A DNA stretch of 10,560 bases from an uncultured Clostridia bacterium (GTDB lineage: Bacteria; Bacillota; Clostridia; Oscillospirales; Acutalibacteraceae), in the NCBI GenBank assembly GCA_945221685.1, contig CALYNN010000040.1, positions 1 to 10,560 of the forward strand, in the 5' to 3' direction. The translations under genes were made by a program, and so were the position numbers. The notes beneath the pieces are model-generated. The model saw nothing but the letters and a program-made list of their open reading frames with translations. It did no database searches and was not told where the DNA came from. Numbering within the stretch: position 1 is the stretch's first letter; each line of letters opens with the position of its first letter. Below, piece by piece: positions 1 to 6,249 of the stretch.

Positions 1-69
1 AACTATGGGAGCTATGGGAAGAGCTATGCGAGCTATGGGAGCTATGGGAGCTGTGGGAGCTATGGGAAG
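1..69 (-). repeat. 9-bp in-frame tandem repeat coding Ser-His-Ser
   Basis: On the plus strand the unit gctatggga recurs with few changes from the left edge to about base 69, broken by short aga or cga variants. On the coding (minus) strand it reads TCC-CAT-AGC, that is Ser-His-Ser. More diverged copies continue to about base 140. The unit length is a multiple of three, so gain or loss of copies would keep the frame. Confidence 0.8.
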
Positions 70-334
70 AACCGTGCGAGCTATGAGACGAGCTATGGGT
101 GGAGCCGCCGTGAGAAGAACCGCTTGAGCTATGGGAGGAATGGTGATGGCGATGCTCAGATGAATAGTGGTTTTTCTTAACCTCTATCTGCATTTCTCCG
201 CCGGTACTTTCCGCGGCTTTTTCGGTTTCGTTTTTAAGCTTAAAGTCGCGAGACTCTGTCTTAACGCCCTGCAACAGTATTTCTTCTATATTTTCTGCAC
301 TGCCCTGCAGATTTGGATCAATTGGTTTTTTCAT
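1..334 (-). CDS. Partial protein with acidic/Lys N-terminus and His/Ser-rich repeat tract (3' end off the left edge)
   Basis: An open frame begins at ATG 334-332 (MKKPIDPNLQGSAENIEEIL...) and stays open for 111 codons to the left edge, so the C-terminal part is missing. Residues 1-55 are hydrophilic, rich in E and K. From residue 56 to 111 the sequence is almost only His and Ser with some Gly (17 His in 56 residues), built on repeats of Ser-His-Ser. No signal peptide or membrane segment lies in the visible part. The start overlaps the sortase stop by 17 bases, and GGAG (350-347) lies 12 bases upstream, so translation is probably coupled to the sortase. Similar His/Ser-rich segments occur, to my recollection, in cytoplasmic N-terminal tails of clostridial envelope proteins such as LytR-CpsA-Psr proteins, followed by a basic stretch and a membrane helix. 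That identity is a guess because the diagnostic part lies outside the window. The frame itself is well supported by its biased composition and position. Confidence 0.72.
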   Translation of the reverse strand, partial: MKKPIDPNLQGSAENIEEILLQGVKTESRDFKLKNETEKAAESTGGEMQIEVKKNHYSSEHRHHHSSHSSSGSSHGGSTHSSSHSSHGSSHSSHSSHSSHSSHSSSHSSHS

Positions 335-1154
335 CTTTTATCAGTACTCCGCAAACAAGATACCTGTTACTTTTTTGATTTGTAATGCAGGTAGATAATA
401 TAACAATTTTACTGTCCGTGTCAATATCTGTATCTAAATCAGCTCTGACATTTTTTACGGCATTTTCCGGATTTTGCAAATAGTCTTGGAATTTTGCCAG
501 CTCTGTTGTATCGGCAAAATTAAAGCTGTTCATAATATGCCTGTCGTCATATTTAAAGGCGGAAATTATTTGATAAGTCAGCTTTCTGCCCTCGGTGTAT
601 ATTACAAATTCCGAATGACTGTTGAAAAATTCTTCTTTTTCGAAATTATGCAGGGTGGTAAACATTGAATCACCGTAGCCGTTGTGACCGTATATTACGG
701 TTATGGGGTCACGGAAGTATTTGCGGTTTACCATCTCGGTATATACTGCGCCGCTTTCGGACCAGCTTTTATCCTCTGCCGAATGCTTAAGATAAAAGCT
801 ATCGTCCTGTGAGCTTTGCACTATAGGATAATCAACCTTTGTTCCCGGCACCTTTATCCATGCGTAAATATCGGAATTCTGCTTTTTCAGCGCTTCAAAA
901 TCTATGGGATTTTCTGCAAGCGCCTGAGTTGTTGCCGCCGTGCTTTTTTCCGTTGTTACCTCCGGGGGAGTATCTTTGCTATAAAAGAGCTGTATTCCGA
1001 AATAAACTCCGCAGAAAACAATAATAAATACTATAATGAAAATAAGTATAAGCCTTGCCGTTCTTTTTTTCTTTTCATCCTTGCCGCCGCTTTGAAGCTG
1101 CGGTGAGTTTTCCGGCGGTGTTTCGTAATCCTTTTTATTTTCGTTATCGTTCAT
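318..1154 (-). CDS. srtB: Class B sortase (membrane-bound transpeptidase)
   Basis: Cysteine transpeptidase that cleaves a C-terminal sorting signal of secreted proteins and joins them to the peptidoglycan cross-bridge. The 278-residue protein has a Lys/Glu-rich cytoplasmic tail, a membrane helix at about residues 35-58, and an outward-facing catalytic domain. Catalytic residues are visible: His157 in YGHN, Cys256 in LSTC, and Arg264 in KSNRYLV. The opening IYAWIKVPGTKVDYPIVQ, followed by YLKH, and the helix around residues 215-228 between the His and Cys strands fit class B rather than class A or C. Start choice: an in-frame GTG at 1163 lies inside the AGGTG ribosome binding site (1165-1161), which sits 6 bases before ATG 1154, so ATG 1154 is preferred. 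The likely substrate is the SPGTG protein just upstream; the gap has only a terminator and no promoter room. Class is likely; substrate pairing is inferred. Confidence 0.93.
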   Translation of the reverse strand: MNDNENKKDYETPPENSPQLQSGGKDEKKKRTARLILIFIIVFIIVFCGVYFGIQLFYSKDTPPEVTTEKSTAATTQALAENPIDFEALKKQNSDIYAWIKVPGTKVDYPIVQSSQDDSFYLKHSAEDKSWSESGAVYTEMVNRKYFRDPITVIYGHNGYGDSMFTTLHNFEKEEFFNSHSEFVIYTEGRKLTYQIISAFKYDDRHIMNSFNFADTTELAKFQDYLQNPENAVKNVRADLDTDIDTDSKIVILSTCITNQKSNRYLVCGVLIKDEKTN

Positions 1155-1168
1155 TTCTGTCACCTATG

Positions 1169-1204
1169 AAAAAAGCCTGTTTACCCAATAAGTAAACAGG
1201 CTTT
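1169..1204 (-). terminator. Rho-independent terminator between SPGTG protein gene and sortase gene
   Basis: A perfect 13-bp stem (1204-1192 with 1184-1172) closes a 7-base loop, followed on the minus strand by a run of six T ending at 1169 (the first three within the stem). It lies 14 bases after the stop of the surface protein gene and ends 3 bases before the sortase ribosome binding site. The T run is short and the stem is A/U at its base, so partial read-through is plausible. Confidence 0.85.
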
Positions 1205-1218
1205 GGTTTAGTTAAAAA

Positions 1219-1764
1219 TTATTCTGCGTCCTTCTTCTTTGATGCTGCAAGAACAGCAAAGCCTGCGCCTGCTAAAGCAACAGAAGCTGCAACAGCTGAT
1301 ACTGCGGCACCGGTTCCCGGGGATTTATTTGAGCCGTTGCTTTTGCCGGTTGTTGTTTCGTTTTCAAACTCAACAAGAGCATTAACGGTTACCTCGCCGT
1401 TATTCCAAAGGTCGATAGCGGCATCGCTGATGAAATCGATTGTAAGAGAGCCGTCCTCATTATAGGTTACGGTATAATCCGTTCCCTCAACAAGACCAAG
1501 CTCCTCAAGGTTTTCTTCCCAACCAACAAGAACACCGTCGCCGGTATATACGAATGTGATTGTATTGGAATTGTCGGCATCGGGAGTATAATTGATGTCG
1601 GTTGTTGTAACATTACCGTTAACCTCAAGAGTAGGCTTTTTGCTTGCAGCAGTAGTTGCAGTTGGGCTTTTAACTGTATCAGCCGCAAATGCAGGCATTG
1701 CAGTTACAACCAAAGCAGATACTGCCATAATTGCAGAAAGAATAAGTGAAATAACTTTTTTCAT
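1219..1764 (-). CDS. Small secreted surface protein with SPGTG cell-wall sorting signal
   Basis: A 181-residue exported protein. Residues 1-27 form a classic signal peptide (MKK, hydrophobic core, cleavage after AFA). The mature part begins with a Thr/Ser/Ala-rich, lysine-containing linker (about 30-50), then one compact, acidic domain of about 80 residues with alternating beta-type strands (about 50-135), then a Gly/Ser/Asn linker. The C-terminus is a sorting signal: SPGTG at 148-152, a hydrophobic stretch 153-174, and tail SKKKDAE. SPGTG fits the (S/P)PXTG pattern known for Clostridioides difficile sortase B. Start choice: an in-frame GTG at 1773 lies inside the GAGGTG ribosome binding site (1776-1771), which is 6 bases from ATG 1764, so ATG 1764 is preferred. 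It has its own strong promoter upstream and a terminator downstream. I do not recognise the domain; structural subunit, adhesin or pilin are possible but not shown. Confidence 0.9.
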   Translation of the reverse strand: MKKVISLILSAIMAVSALVVTAMPAFAADTVKSPTATTAASKKPTLEVNGNVTTTDINYTPDADNSNTITFVYTGDGVLVGWEENLEELGLVEGTDYTVTYNEDGSLTIDFISDAAIDLWNNGEVTVNALVEFENETTTGKSNGSNKSPGTGAAVSAVAASVALAGAGFAVLAASKKKDAE

Positions 1765-1820
1765 ATAAAACACCTCTGTTAATTCTTATGATATTGCTGA
1801 CCACACAATAATTTAAATAA

Positions 1821-1849
1821 ATTATATCATCATCAGCCGTCAAAGTAAA
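1821..1849 (-). promoter_or_regulatory. Sigma-A-like promoter of the SPGTG surface protein gene
   Basis: On the minus strand: -35 TTTACT (1849-1844), a 17-base spacer, and a perfect -10 TATAAT (1826-1821). Transcription would start near 1814, giving a leader of about 50 bases before ATG 1764 with a GAGGTG ribosome binding site. A TTGACG nearby (1843-1838) is only 11 bases from the same -10 and so is poorly placed. Confidence 0.75.
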
Positions 1850-1878
1850 GTATTTTTTTTAAAATAATCTACTATATA

Positions 1879-1960
1879 AAGGCTGAGCCTTGAAAAACAC
1901 AATTTGTAGTGGTTAGGTGCTTCAAAAAATCACAAAAAAACACAAAATAAATTTTTTGAA
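1879..1960. other. Intergenic inverted repeats between ABC operon and surface protein gene
   Basis: Two structures lie in this AT-rich gap. A 13-base palindrome, aaggctgagcctt (1879-1891), sits about 30 bases upstream of the -35 of the surface protein promoter and could be an operator. A 10-bp inverted repeat, ttcaaaaaat (1921-1930) with attttttgaa (1951-1960), surrounds a 20-base A-rich spacer and could act as a weak end signal for the ABC operon. No canonical terminator with a GC stem and T run is seen after the ABC genes. Function is a guess. Confidence 0.3.
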
Positions 1961-1992
1961 TTTTCTTAATATGCGAATAAAAATCGTAAAAA

Positions 1993-3858
1993 TCAGCTTA
2001 ATTTTGCCCGTCCCGTGCAAAGCTCGTAGTATCTTCCCTTAAGCTGAAGCAGTGCGTCGTGGTCGCCTCTCTCTATAATTTCACCGTTTTCAAGCACCAT
2101 AATGGCGTTTGCATTGCGAACGGTTGAAAGTCTGTGTGCAATAACAAATACTGTTCTGCCCTCCATTAATCTGTCCATTCCGTGCTCAATGTGAAGCTCC
2201 GTTCTTGTGTCAACCGAGGAGGTAGCCTCATCGAGTATCATTACCGGCGGATCCGCAACTGCCGCCCTTGCTATTGCAAGAAGCTGGCGCTGACCCTGGG
2301 AAAGATTGCCGCCGTCGCCTGTTATTTCGGTATTATATCCATCGGGAAGCCTGCGAATAAAGGAGTGGGCGGAGGCAAGCTTTGCAGCCTCAATACATTC
2401 CTCGTCGGTAGCATCAAGCCTTCCGTAGCGAATATTGTCGAGAATTGTGCCAGTAAACATATGGGTATCCTGCAAAACAATTGCAAGACTCTTTCTCAGG
2501 TCATCCTTTTTGATACGCTTAATATCTATTCCGTCGTAGGTTATGGAGCCCTCCTGAATATCGTAAAACCTGTTTACAAGATTTGTAATTGTGGTTTTAC
2601 CTGCGCCTGTGGAGCCGACAAAGGCTATTTTCTGACCTGTTTTTGCGTAAAGATTTATATTCTTAAGCACCTGCTTTTCGGGAACATAGCTGAAGTTTAC
2701 ATCGGTAAACACCACATCGCCCTTAACGGGAATACGCCTGTCGCCATCAACCCAATACCATTTTTTACCGTTTTCCGTTTTTTCCTCACAAAGAGTAACG
2801 GTTCCCTCGTCAGTTTCGCTTTCCATATCCATAACGGCAAATACTCTTTCAGCACCGGCAAGTGCCGAAAAAATATTGTTCATTTGGTTTGCTATTTGGT
2901 TAATCGGCTGTGTAAACTGCTTTGAGTAGCTTAAGAAGGTAAAGAAGGTGCCGATGTCAAGTCTGCCGGTAAGAGCAAGAATACCGCCCACAAGGGCAAT
3001 CGAGGCATAGCTGGCGTTGTTGATACCGGTTGAACAGGGTCCCATAATGCCTGAATAAAAATTGGCATTGGTTGCCGCGTTTCTGAATTCCTCGTTGGTT
3101 TTTTCGAATTCATCAACAGCCTGCTGCTCGTGGTTGAAAACCTTTATAACCTTCATTCCCTCAATTGATTCCTCAATATTACCGTTCATAGCACCCAGCT
3201 TTTCCTGCTGAGAACGGAAATATTTGCGCGACTGCTTGCCGATTTTGCTTACAGTTACAATCATTACGGCAAGAAACACAAGTGCAATTCCGAAAAGAAT
3301 GGGGCTCAATACAATCATCACTATAACTATGCCCACAAAGGTGAAGGCAGAGGAAACAAGCTGTACCATTGACTGCTCAAGCATTACCTGAATATTATCC
3401 ACATCGTTTGTAAAGCGACTCATAATTTCGCCGTGGGTTTGAGAGTCAAAATATCTTAGAGGTAAGGTCTGCATATGGTTAAACAAATCCTTACGGATAA
3501 TGTTTGTTGTTTTATACGCAATCTTTACCATTATCTTGCTTTGAATAAAGGTAAAAAGCGCGGCTCCCACATAAAGCGCAGATAATGTTGCAAGGCTTTT
3601 TATGAGAGAAGGAACACCCGTTTCAATAAATGTGCCTGCCTTAATAGCCGTTTCAACATTGTTAAGAATAGGCTTTAAGCAGTAGGAGGCGCCTATTGAG
3701 CAAACGGTGCTCAGTATAAGAGTGAGAAAAACAACAATTAAGAGCGCCTTGCTTTTTCCCATATATTCTAAAATTCTGCCAAAGGTGCGCTTGGCATTTT
3801 TAGGCTTTTTGAAATCCTGATTTTTATCATGCTTGCCGGGAGGTCCCATAGGAGGCAT
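1993..3858 (-). CDS. Heterodimeric ABC multidrug exporter, subunit with canonical Walker B/H-loop
   Basis: Half-transporter of 621 residues: a short Pro/Lys-rich tail, a six-helix exporter membrane domain (about 35-330), and a nucleotide-binding domain (about 380-621). Visible motifs: Walker A GSTGAGKTT (415-423), Q-loop Gln463, signature LSQGQ (519-523, Gly to Gln change), Walker B VMILDE with catalytic Glu544, and H-loop His575. The ATP site on this chain is therefore catalytically complete, while its signature is degenerate, the typical asymmetry of heterodimers such as BmrCD, LmrCD and TM287/288. An insertion of some 35 residues (about 348-382) separates the membrane and ATPase domains. 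ATG 3858 overlaps the TAA of the upstream partner (TAATG), so translation is probably coupled. It ends the marR operon. Export of drugs or toxic amphiphiles is inferred from family; the substrate is unknown. Confidence 0.93.
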   Translation of the reverse strand: MPPMGPPGKHDKNQDFKKPKNAKRTFGRILEYMGKSKALLIVVFLTLILSTVCSIGASYCLKPILNNVETAIKAGTFIETGVPSLIKSLATLSALYVGAALFTFIQSKIMVKIAYKTTNIIRKDLFNHMQTLPLRYFDSQTHGEIMSRFTNDVDNIQVMLEQSMVQLVSSAFTFVGIVIVMIVLSPILFGIALVFLAVMIVTVSKIGKQSRKYFRSQQEKLGAMNGNIEESIEGMKVIKVFNHEQQAVDEFEKTNEEFRNAATNANFYSGIMGPCSTGINNASYASIALVGGILALTGRLDIGTFFTFLSYSKQFTQPINQIANQMNNIFSALAGAERVFAVMDMESETDEGTVTLCEEKTENGKKWYWVDGDRRIPVKGDVVFTDVNFSYVPEKQVLKNINLYAKTGQKIAFVGSTGAGKTTITNLVNRFYDIQEGSITYDGIDIKRIKKDDLRKSLAIVLQDTHMFTGTILDNIRYGRLDATDEECIEAAKLASAHSFIRRLPDGYNTEITGDGGNLSQGQRQLLAIARAAVADPPVMILDEATSSVDTRTELHIEHGMDRLMEGRTVFVIAHRLSTVRNANAIMVLENGEIIERGDHDALLQLKGRYYELCTGRAKLS

Positions 3859-5603
3859 TATTCAAGCACACCTTTCTGCTGAGTTTTATAGATTTCACGG
3901 TATATTTCGTTGCTTTCAAGAAGCTGTGCGTGAGTGCCTATGCCCTTGATTTCGCCATCGTCAACAACTAAAATTTTGTCGGCATCCATAACTGAGGAAA
4001 TTCTTTGAGCAATGATAAATACCGTAGTGCCGGAAAGCTGAGTATAGAAGCTTTCGCGGATTTTTGCCTCGGTAGCCGTATCTACCGCGCTTGTAGAGTC
4101 GTCAAGAATAAGTATTTTAGGCTTTTTAATCATAGCTCTTGCAATACAAAGCCTTTGCTTCTGACCGCCGGAAAGATTAAGTCCGCCCTGTGCAAGATTT
4201 GTATCGTAGCCCTGTGGCTGAGCCTTAATAAATTCGTCAGCCTGTGCCGCTTGGCAGGCGGCAATGATTTCATCATCCGTGGCGTCCTTTTTACCCCAGC
4301 GGATATTTTCCTTTATTGTGCCGCTGAAAAGAACATTTTTCTGAAGCACAACGCCTATCATATCTCGTAACGCAGTCAGGTCGTAGCGGCGTACATCCAC
4401 TCCGTCAATAAGCACCTCTCCGCCCGTAACATCGTAAAGCCTTGGAATAAGATTAACAAGGCTTGATTTTCCGCAGCCTGTTGAGCCTACAATTCCGACT
4501 ATCTCGCCCGGCTCGGCGGTAAAGGTAATATTGTCAAGAATATTGTCGCCCTTTGAATTTACATCATATTTAAAGCTGACATCCTTAAATTCAACCCTTC
4601 CCTTAGGTGCTTGGGGAATATAGGGATTTTCGGGATTTTCAATATCTATTTCGGTATCGAGAACCTCAACCACACGGTCGCCGCACGCCTTTCCTCTTGC
4701 TACCATTACAAGCATCATTGAAATCATCATAAGATTCATAAGAATTTGCGTAATGTAGGAGGCGAAAACGGAAATCTGACCTATATCCATTGTGCCCTCG
4801 TAGGCACTATATGCACCCTTATAGTAAACATAAACTACTACAATGTTGAACATAAGCATCATTATGGGCATAACGGTTACAATAATACCCGACGCCATGG
4901 CGCCCTGCTGTGCAACCTCGTCGGAGGCAAGGTGAAATTTCTTTTTCTCCCGTTCCTCGCGCACAAAGGCTTTAACAACCCTTATGCCGATAAGGTTTTC
5001 CTGCACTACCCTGTTTACATTATCAACCTTTTTCTGCATTTTTTGAAACATAGGAAAGCCGAATTTAAGAGCAATTACAACAACCACTAAAATTACCGGC
5101 AGTAAAAACAGAAGTATTGTTGACATTCGGGGATTTATTTTTATTGCAAAAACTGCCGATACAACCAGCAGCGCAGGTCCTCTTACAAGAATACGCAGTC
5201 CCATCATAACAACATTTTGAAGCATTGTAATATCGTTTGTCATTCTTGTTGTAAGCGACGCTGTTGAAAATTTGTCAATATTCTTAAATGAAAACCTGCT
5301 TATTTTTTTATACACATCGTTGCGAAGTCTAAAGGCAAAGCGCTGACTTACAACGGCGGAGGCCTTCATTGTGGCAAGACCGCCGCAGAGTCCCACAACC
5401 GCAAGCAAAATCATAAATGCACCTAACCTCAGCACGCCTGCCTGAGTTACGGCTCCGGAGCTTACCTTTTCGTAAATACTGTTTGCAAGCGACGGCATAG
5501 CAAGCTCGCACACGGCTTCTATAATCATACCCGACGCACTTATTGCCGCCAAAAGCCACAGTCCTTTCATATATTTTGAAAGCTTTTTAATCACATTTAT
5601 CAC
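3858..5603 (-). CDS. Heterodimeric ABC multidrug exporter, subunit with degenerate ATP site
   Basis: Half-transporter of 581 residues with a six-helix membrane domain (about 10-300) and an ATPase domain (about 335-581). Motifs: Walker A GSTGCGKSS (373-381), Q-loop Gln421, canonical signature LSGGQ (477-481), Walker B ILILDD with Asp502 in place of the catalytic Glu, and IAQR with Gln533 in place of the H-loop His. Its own ATP site is thus degenerate, and its good signature completes the partner's active site. The gene overlaps the regulator upstream by 17 bases and shares TAATG with the partner downstream. Start is uncertain: GTG 5603 is only 2 bases after the AAGGG ribosome binding site, whereas GTG 5594 (three codons later) is 11 bases away; neither is ideal. 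Function as half of a drug exporter is secure at family level only. Confidence 0.93.
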   Translation of the reverse strand: MINVIKKLSKYMKGLWLLAAISASGMIIEAVCELAMPSLANSIYEKVSSGAVTQAGVLRLGAFMILLAVVGLCGGLATMKASAVVSQRFAFRLRNDVYKKISRFSFKNIDKFSTASLTTRMTNDITMLQNVVMMGLRILVRGPALLVVSAVFAIKINPRMSTILLFLLPVILVVVVIALKFGFPMFQKMQKKVDNVNRVVQENLIGIRVVKAFVREEREKKKFHLASDEVAQQGAMASGIIVTVMPIMMLMFNIVVVYVYYKGAYSAYEGTMDIGQISVFASYITQILMNLMMISMMLVMVARGKACGDRVVEVLDTEIDIENPENPYIPQAPKGRVEFKDVSFKYDVNSKGDNILDNITFTAEPGEIVGIVGSTGCGKSSLVNLIPRLYDVTGGEVLIDGVDVRRYDLTALRDMIGVVLQKNVLFSGTIKENIRWGKKDATDDEIIAACQAAQADEFIKAQPQGYDTNLAQGGLNLSGGQKQRLCIARAMIKKPKILILDDSTSAVDTATEAKIRESFYTQLSGTTVFIIAQRISSVMDADKILVVDDGEIKGIGTHAQLLESNEIYREIYKTQQKGVLE

Positions 5604-6048
5604 AACCCTTCGTCATATTGTTTATTGCTTTGTCAAGCAAATCCGAAAGCGTTAATATTTCTTCTCGAGTCATATCCTTTGCGAGAATATCCTCAAGGGA
5701 GTCCATTTGCTCCTGAATTTTTACAGGTGCGATTTTTGCTTTTTCGGTAGGATAAAGCCTTATAATTCTTGCATCAAGACGGTCCGGCTTTTTTTCAATA
5801 AAGCCTGCCTTTTCCATTCTTTTAACGGATACGCTGGCGGTGGCGGTAGCAACCCTCAGCTTTTCGGCAAGGGCGCCCATTGTTATGCCCTCGTTTTCAA
5901 CTATTGTAAAAAGTATGTCCTGCTGACCTGAAAATAATCCCTGCTCTGCAAGGGCGCGGTTAAAGCGCTTTCTTATCAGCTTGGAAAGATGAACGGTGCG
6001 CGGCCCTATTTCGCCCCTTGGGGGAGGTCCGCTTTTTCTGCATTTCAA
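5587..6048 (-). CDS. MarR-family transcriptional regulator, likely repressor of its own ABC exporter operon
   Basis: A 153-residue winged-helix DNA-binding protein. Residues about 20-52 form the first dimerisation helices, 55-84 the helix-turn-helix (recognition helix around ATATASVSVKRMEK), and 85-100 the wing with the family-typical D-x-R (Asp92, Arg94). The C-terminal helices are about 104-148. The start is a TTG at 6048: a stop lies four codons upstream in frame and the nearby ATG (6044) is in another frame. The ribosome binding site AAAGGG is weak and 10 bases away, which would keep levels low. Cys3, Cys149 and Cys152 (GCDKCD at the end) could form a metal or redox site, but this is speculation. 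It is the first gene of the operon, with two operator-like palindromes at its transcription start, so autoregulation and control of the ABC pair are likely. Confidence 0.92.
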   Translation of the reverse strand: MKCRKSGPPPRGEIGPRTVHLSKLIRKRFNRALAEQGLFSGQQDILFTIVENEGITMGALAEKLRVATATASVSVKRMEKAGFIEKKPDRLDARIIRLYPTEKAKIAPVKIQEQMDSLEDILAKDMTREEILTLSDLLDKAINNMTKGCDKCD

Positions 6049-6076
6049 GTTAAATCAACCCTTTAAACGATATTAT

Positions 6077-6103
6077 TTAGCCGACTAACATTAGCCGACT
6101 AAC
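6077..6103. promoter_or_regulatory. Tandem operator-like palindromes for the MarR regulator
   Basis: The 13-base sequence ttagccgactaac occurs twice, at 6077-6089 and 6091-6103, a period of 14 bases. Each copy is an imperfect palindrome with arms TTAG and CTAA around a 4-base core. They cover the predicted transcription start and the region just downstream of the -10 of the marR promoter, so binding would block initiation. The protein-site pairing is inferred from position and from the palindromic form usual for MarR targets. Confidence 0.75.
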
Positions 6104-6107
6104 GATT

Positions 6108-6135
6108 ATTTTATCACACAAAACAAAAATGTCAA
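6108..6135 (-). promoter_or_regulatory. Promoter of the marR-ABC exporter operon
   Basis: On the minus strand: perfect -35 TTGACA (6135-6130), a 16-base spacer, and -10 TAAAAT (6113-6108). Transcription would begin near 6101, inside the first operator copy, about 50 bases before the TTG start of marR. Confidence 0.75.
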
Positions 6136-6143
6136 GTTTAATA

Positions 6144-6172
6144 TTGTAAACTATTTATTAATGTGTTAGAAT
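6144..6172 (+). promoter_or_regulatory. Possible upstream promoter of rsmA
   Basis: TTGTAA (6144-6149), a 17-base spacer, and TAGAAT (6167-6172). Its -35 lies 8 bases from the -35 of the divergent marR promoter, so the two are back to back. It is a weaker match than the promoter at 6179-6207. Confidence 0.4.
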
Positions 6173-6178
6173 ACCTAT

Positions 6179-6207
6179 TTGAAATCGAAAAACCACTATT
6201 TTATTAT
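6179..6207 (+). promoter_or_regulatory. Likely main promoter of rsmA
   Basis: TTGAAA (6179-6184), a 17-base spacer, and TATTAT (6202-6207), each one base from consensus. Transcription would start near 6214, giving a leader of about 36 bases before ATG 6250. Confidence 0.55.
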
Positions 6208-6249
6208 GCATTTTAAGGTGTAATTCTAAATTACCGCGGAGTGAGCCTT

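Noticed and set aside
1..140. Short repeats at the left edge as a possible CRISPR array or intergenic repeat
   Set aside because: The units are 9 bases with no unique spacers, and they translate as a continuous Ser-His-Ser frame from a good start; they are coding repeats.
167..385. 72-codon plus-strand open frame at the left edge
   Set aside because: It lies opposite the His/Ser-rich frame and the sortase end, has no ribosome binding site, and is explained as antisense.
2182..2925. 247-codon plus-strand open frame opposite the ABC ATPase domain
   Set aside because: It mirrors the well-supported ABC gene and has no recognisable domain; the Cys-rich look comes from the reverse complement of the ATPase codons.
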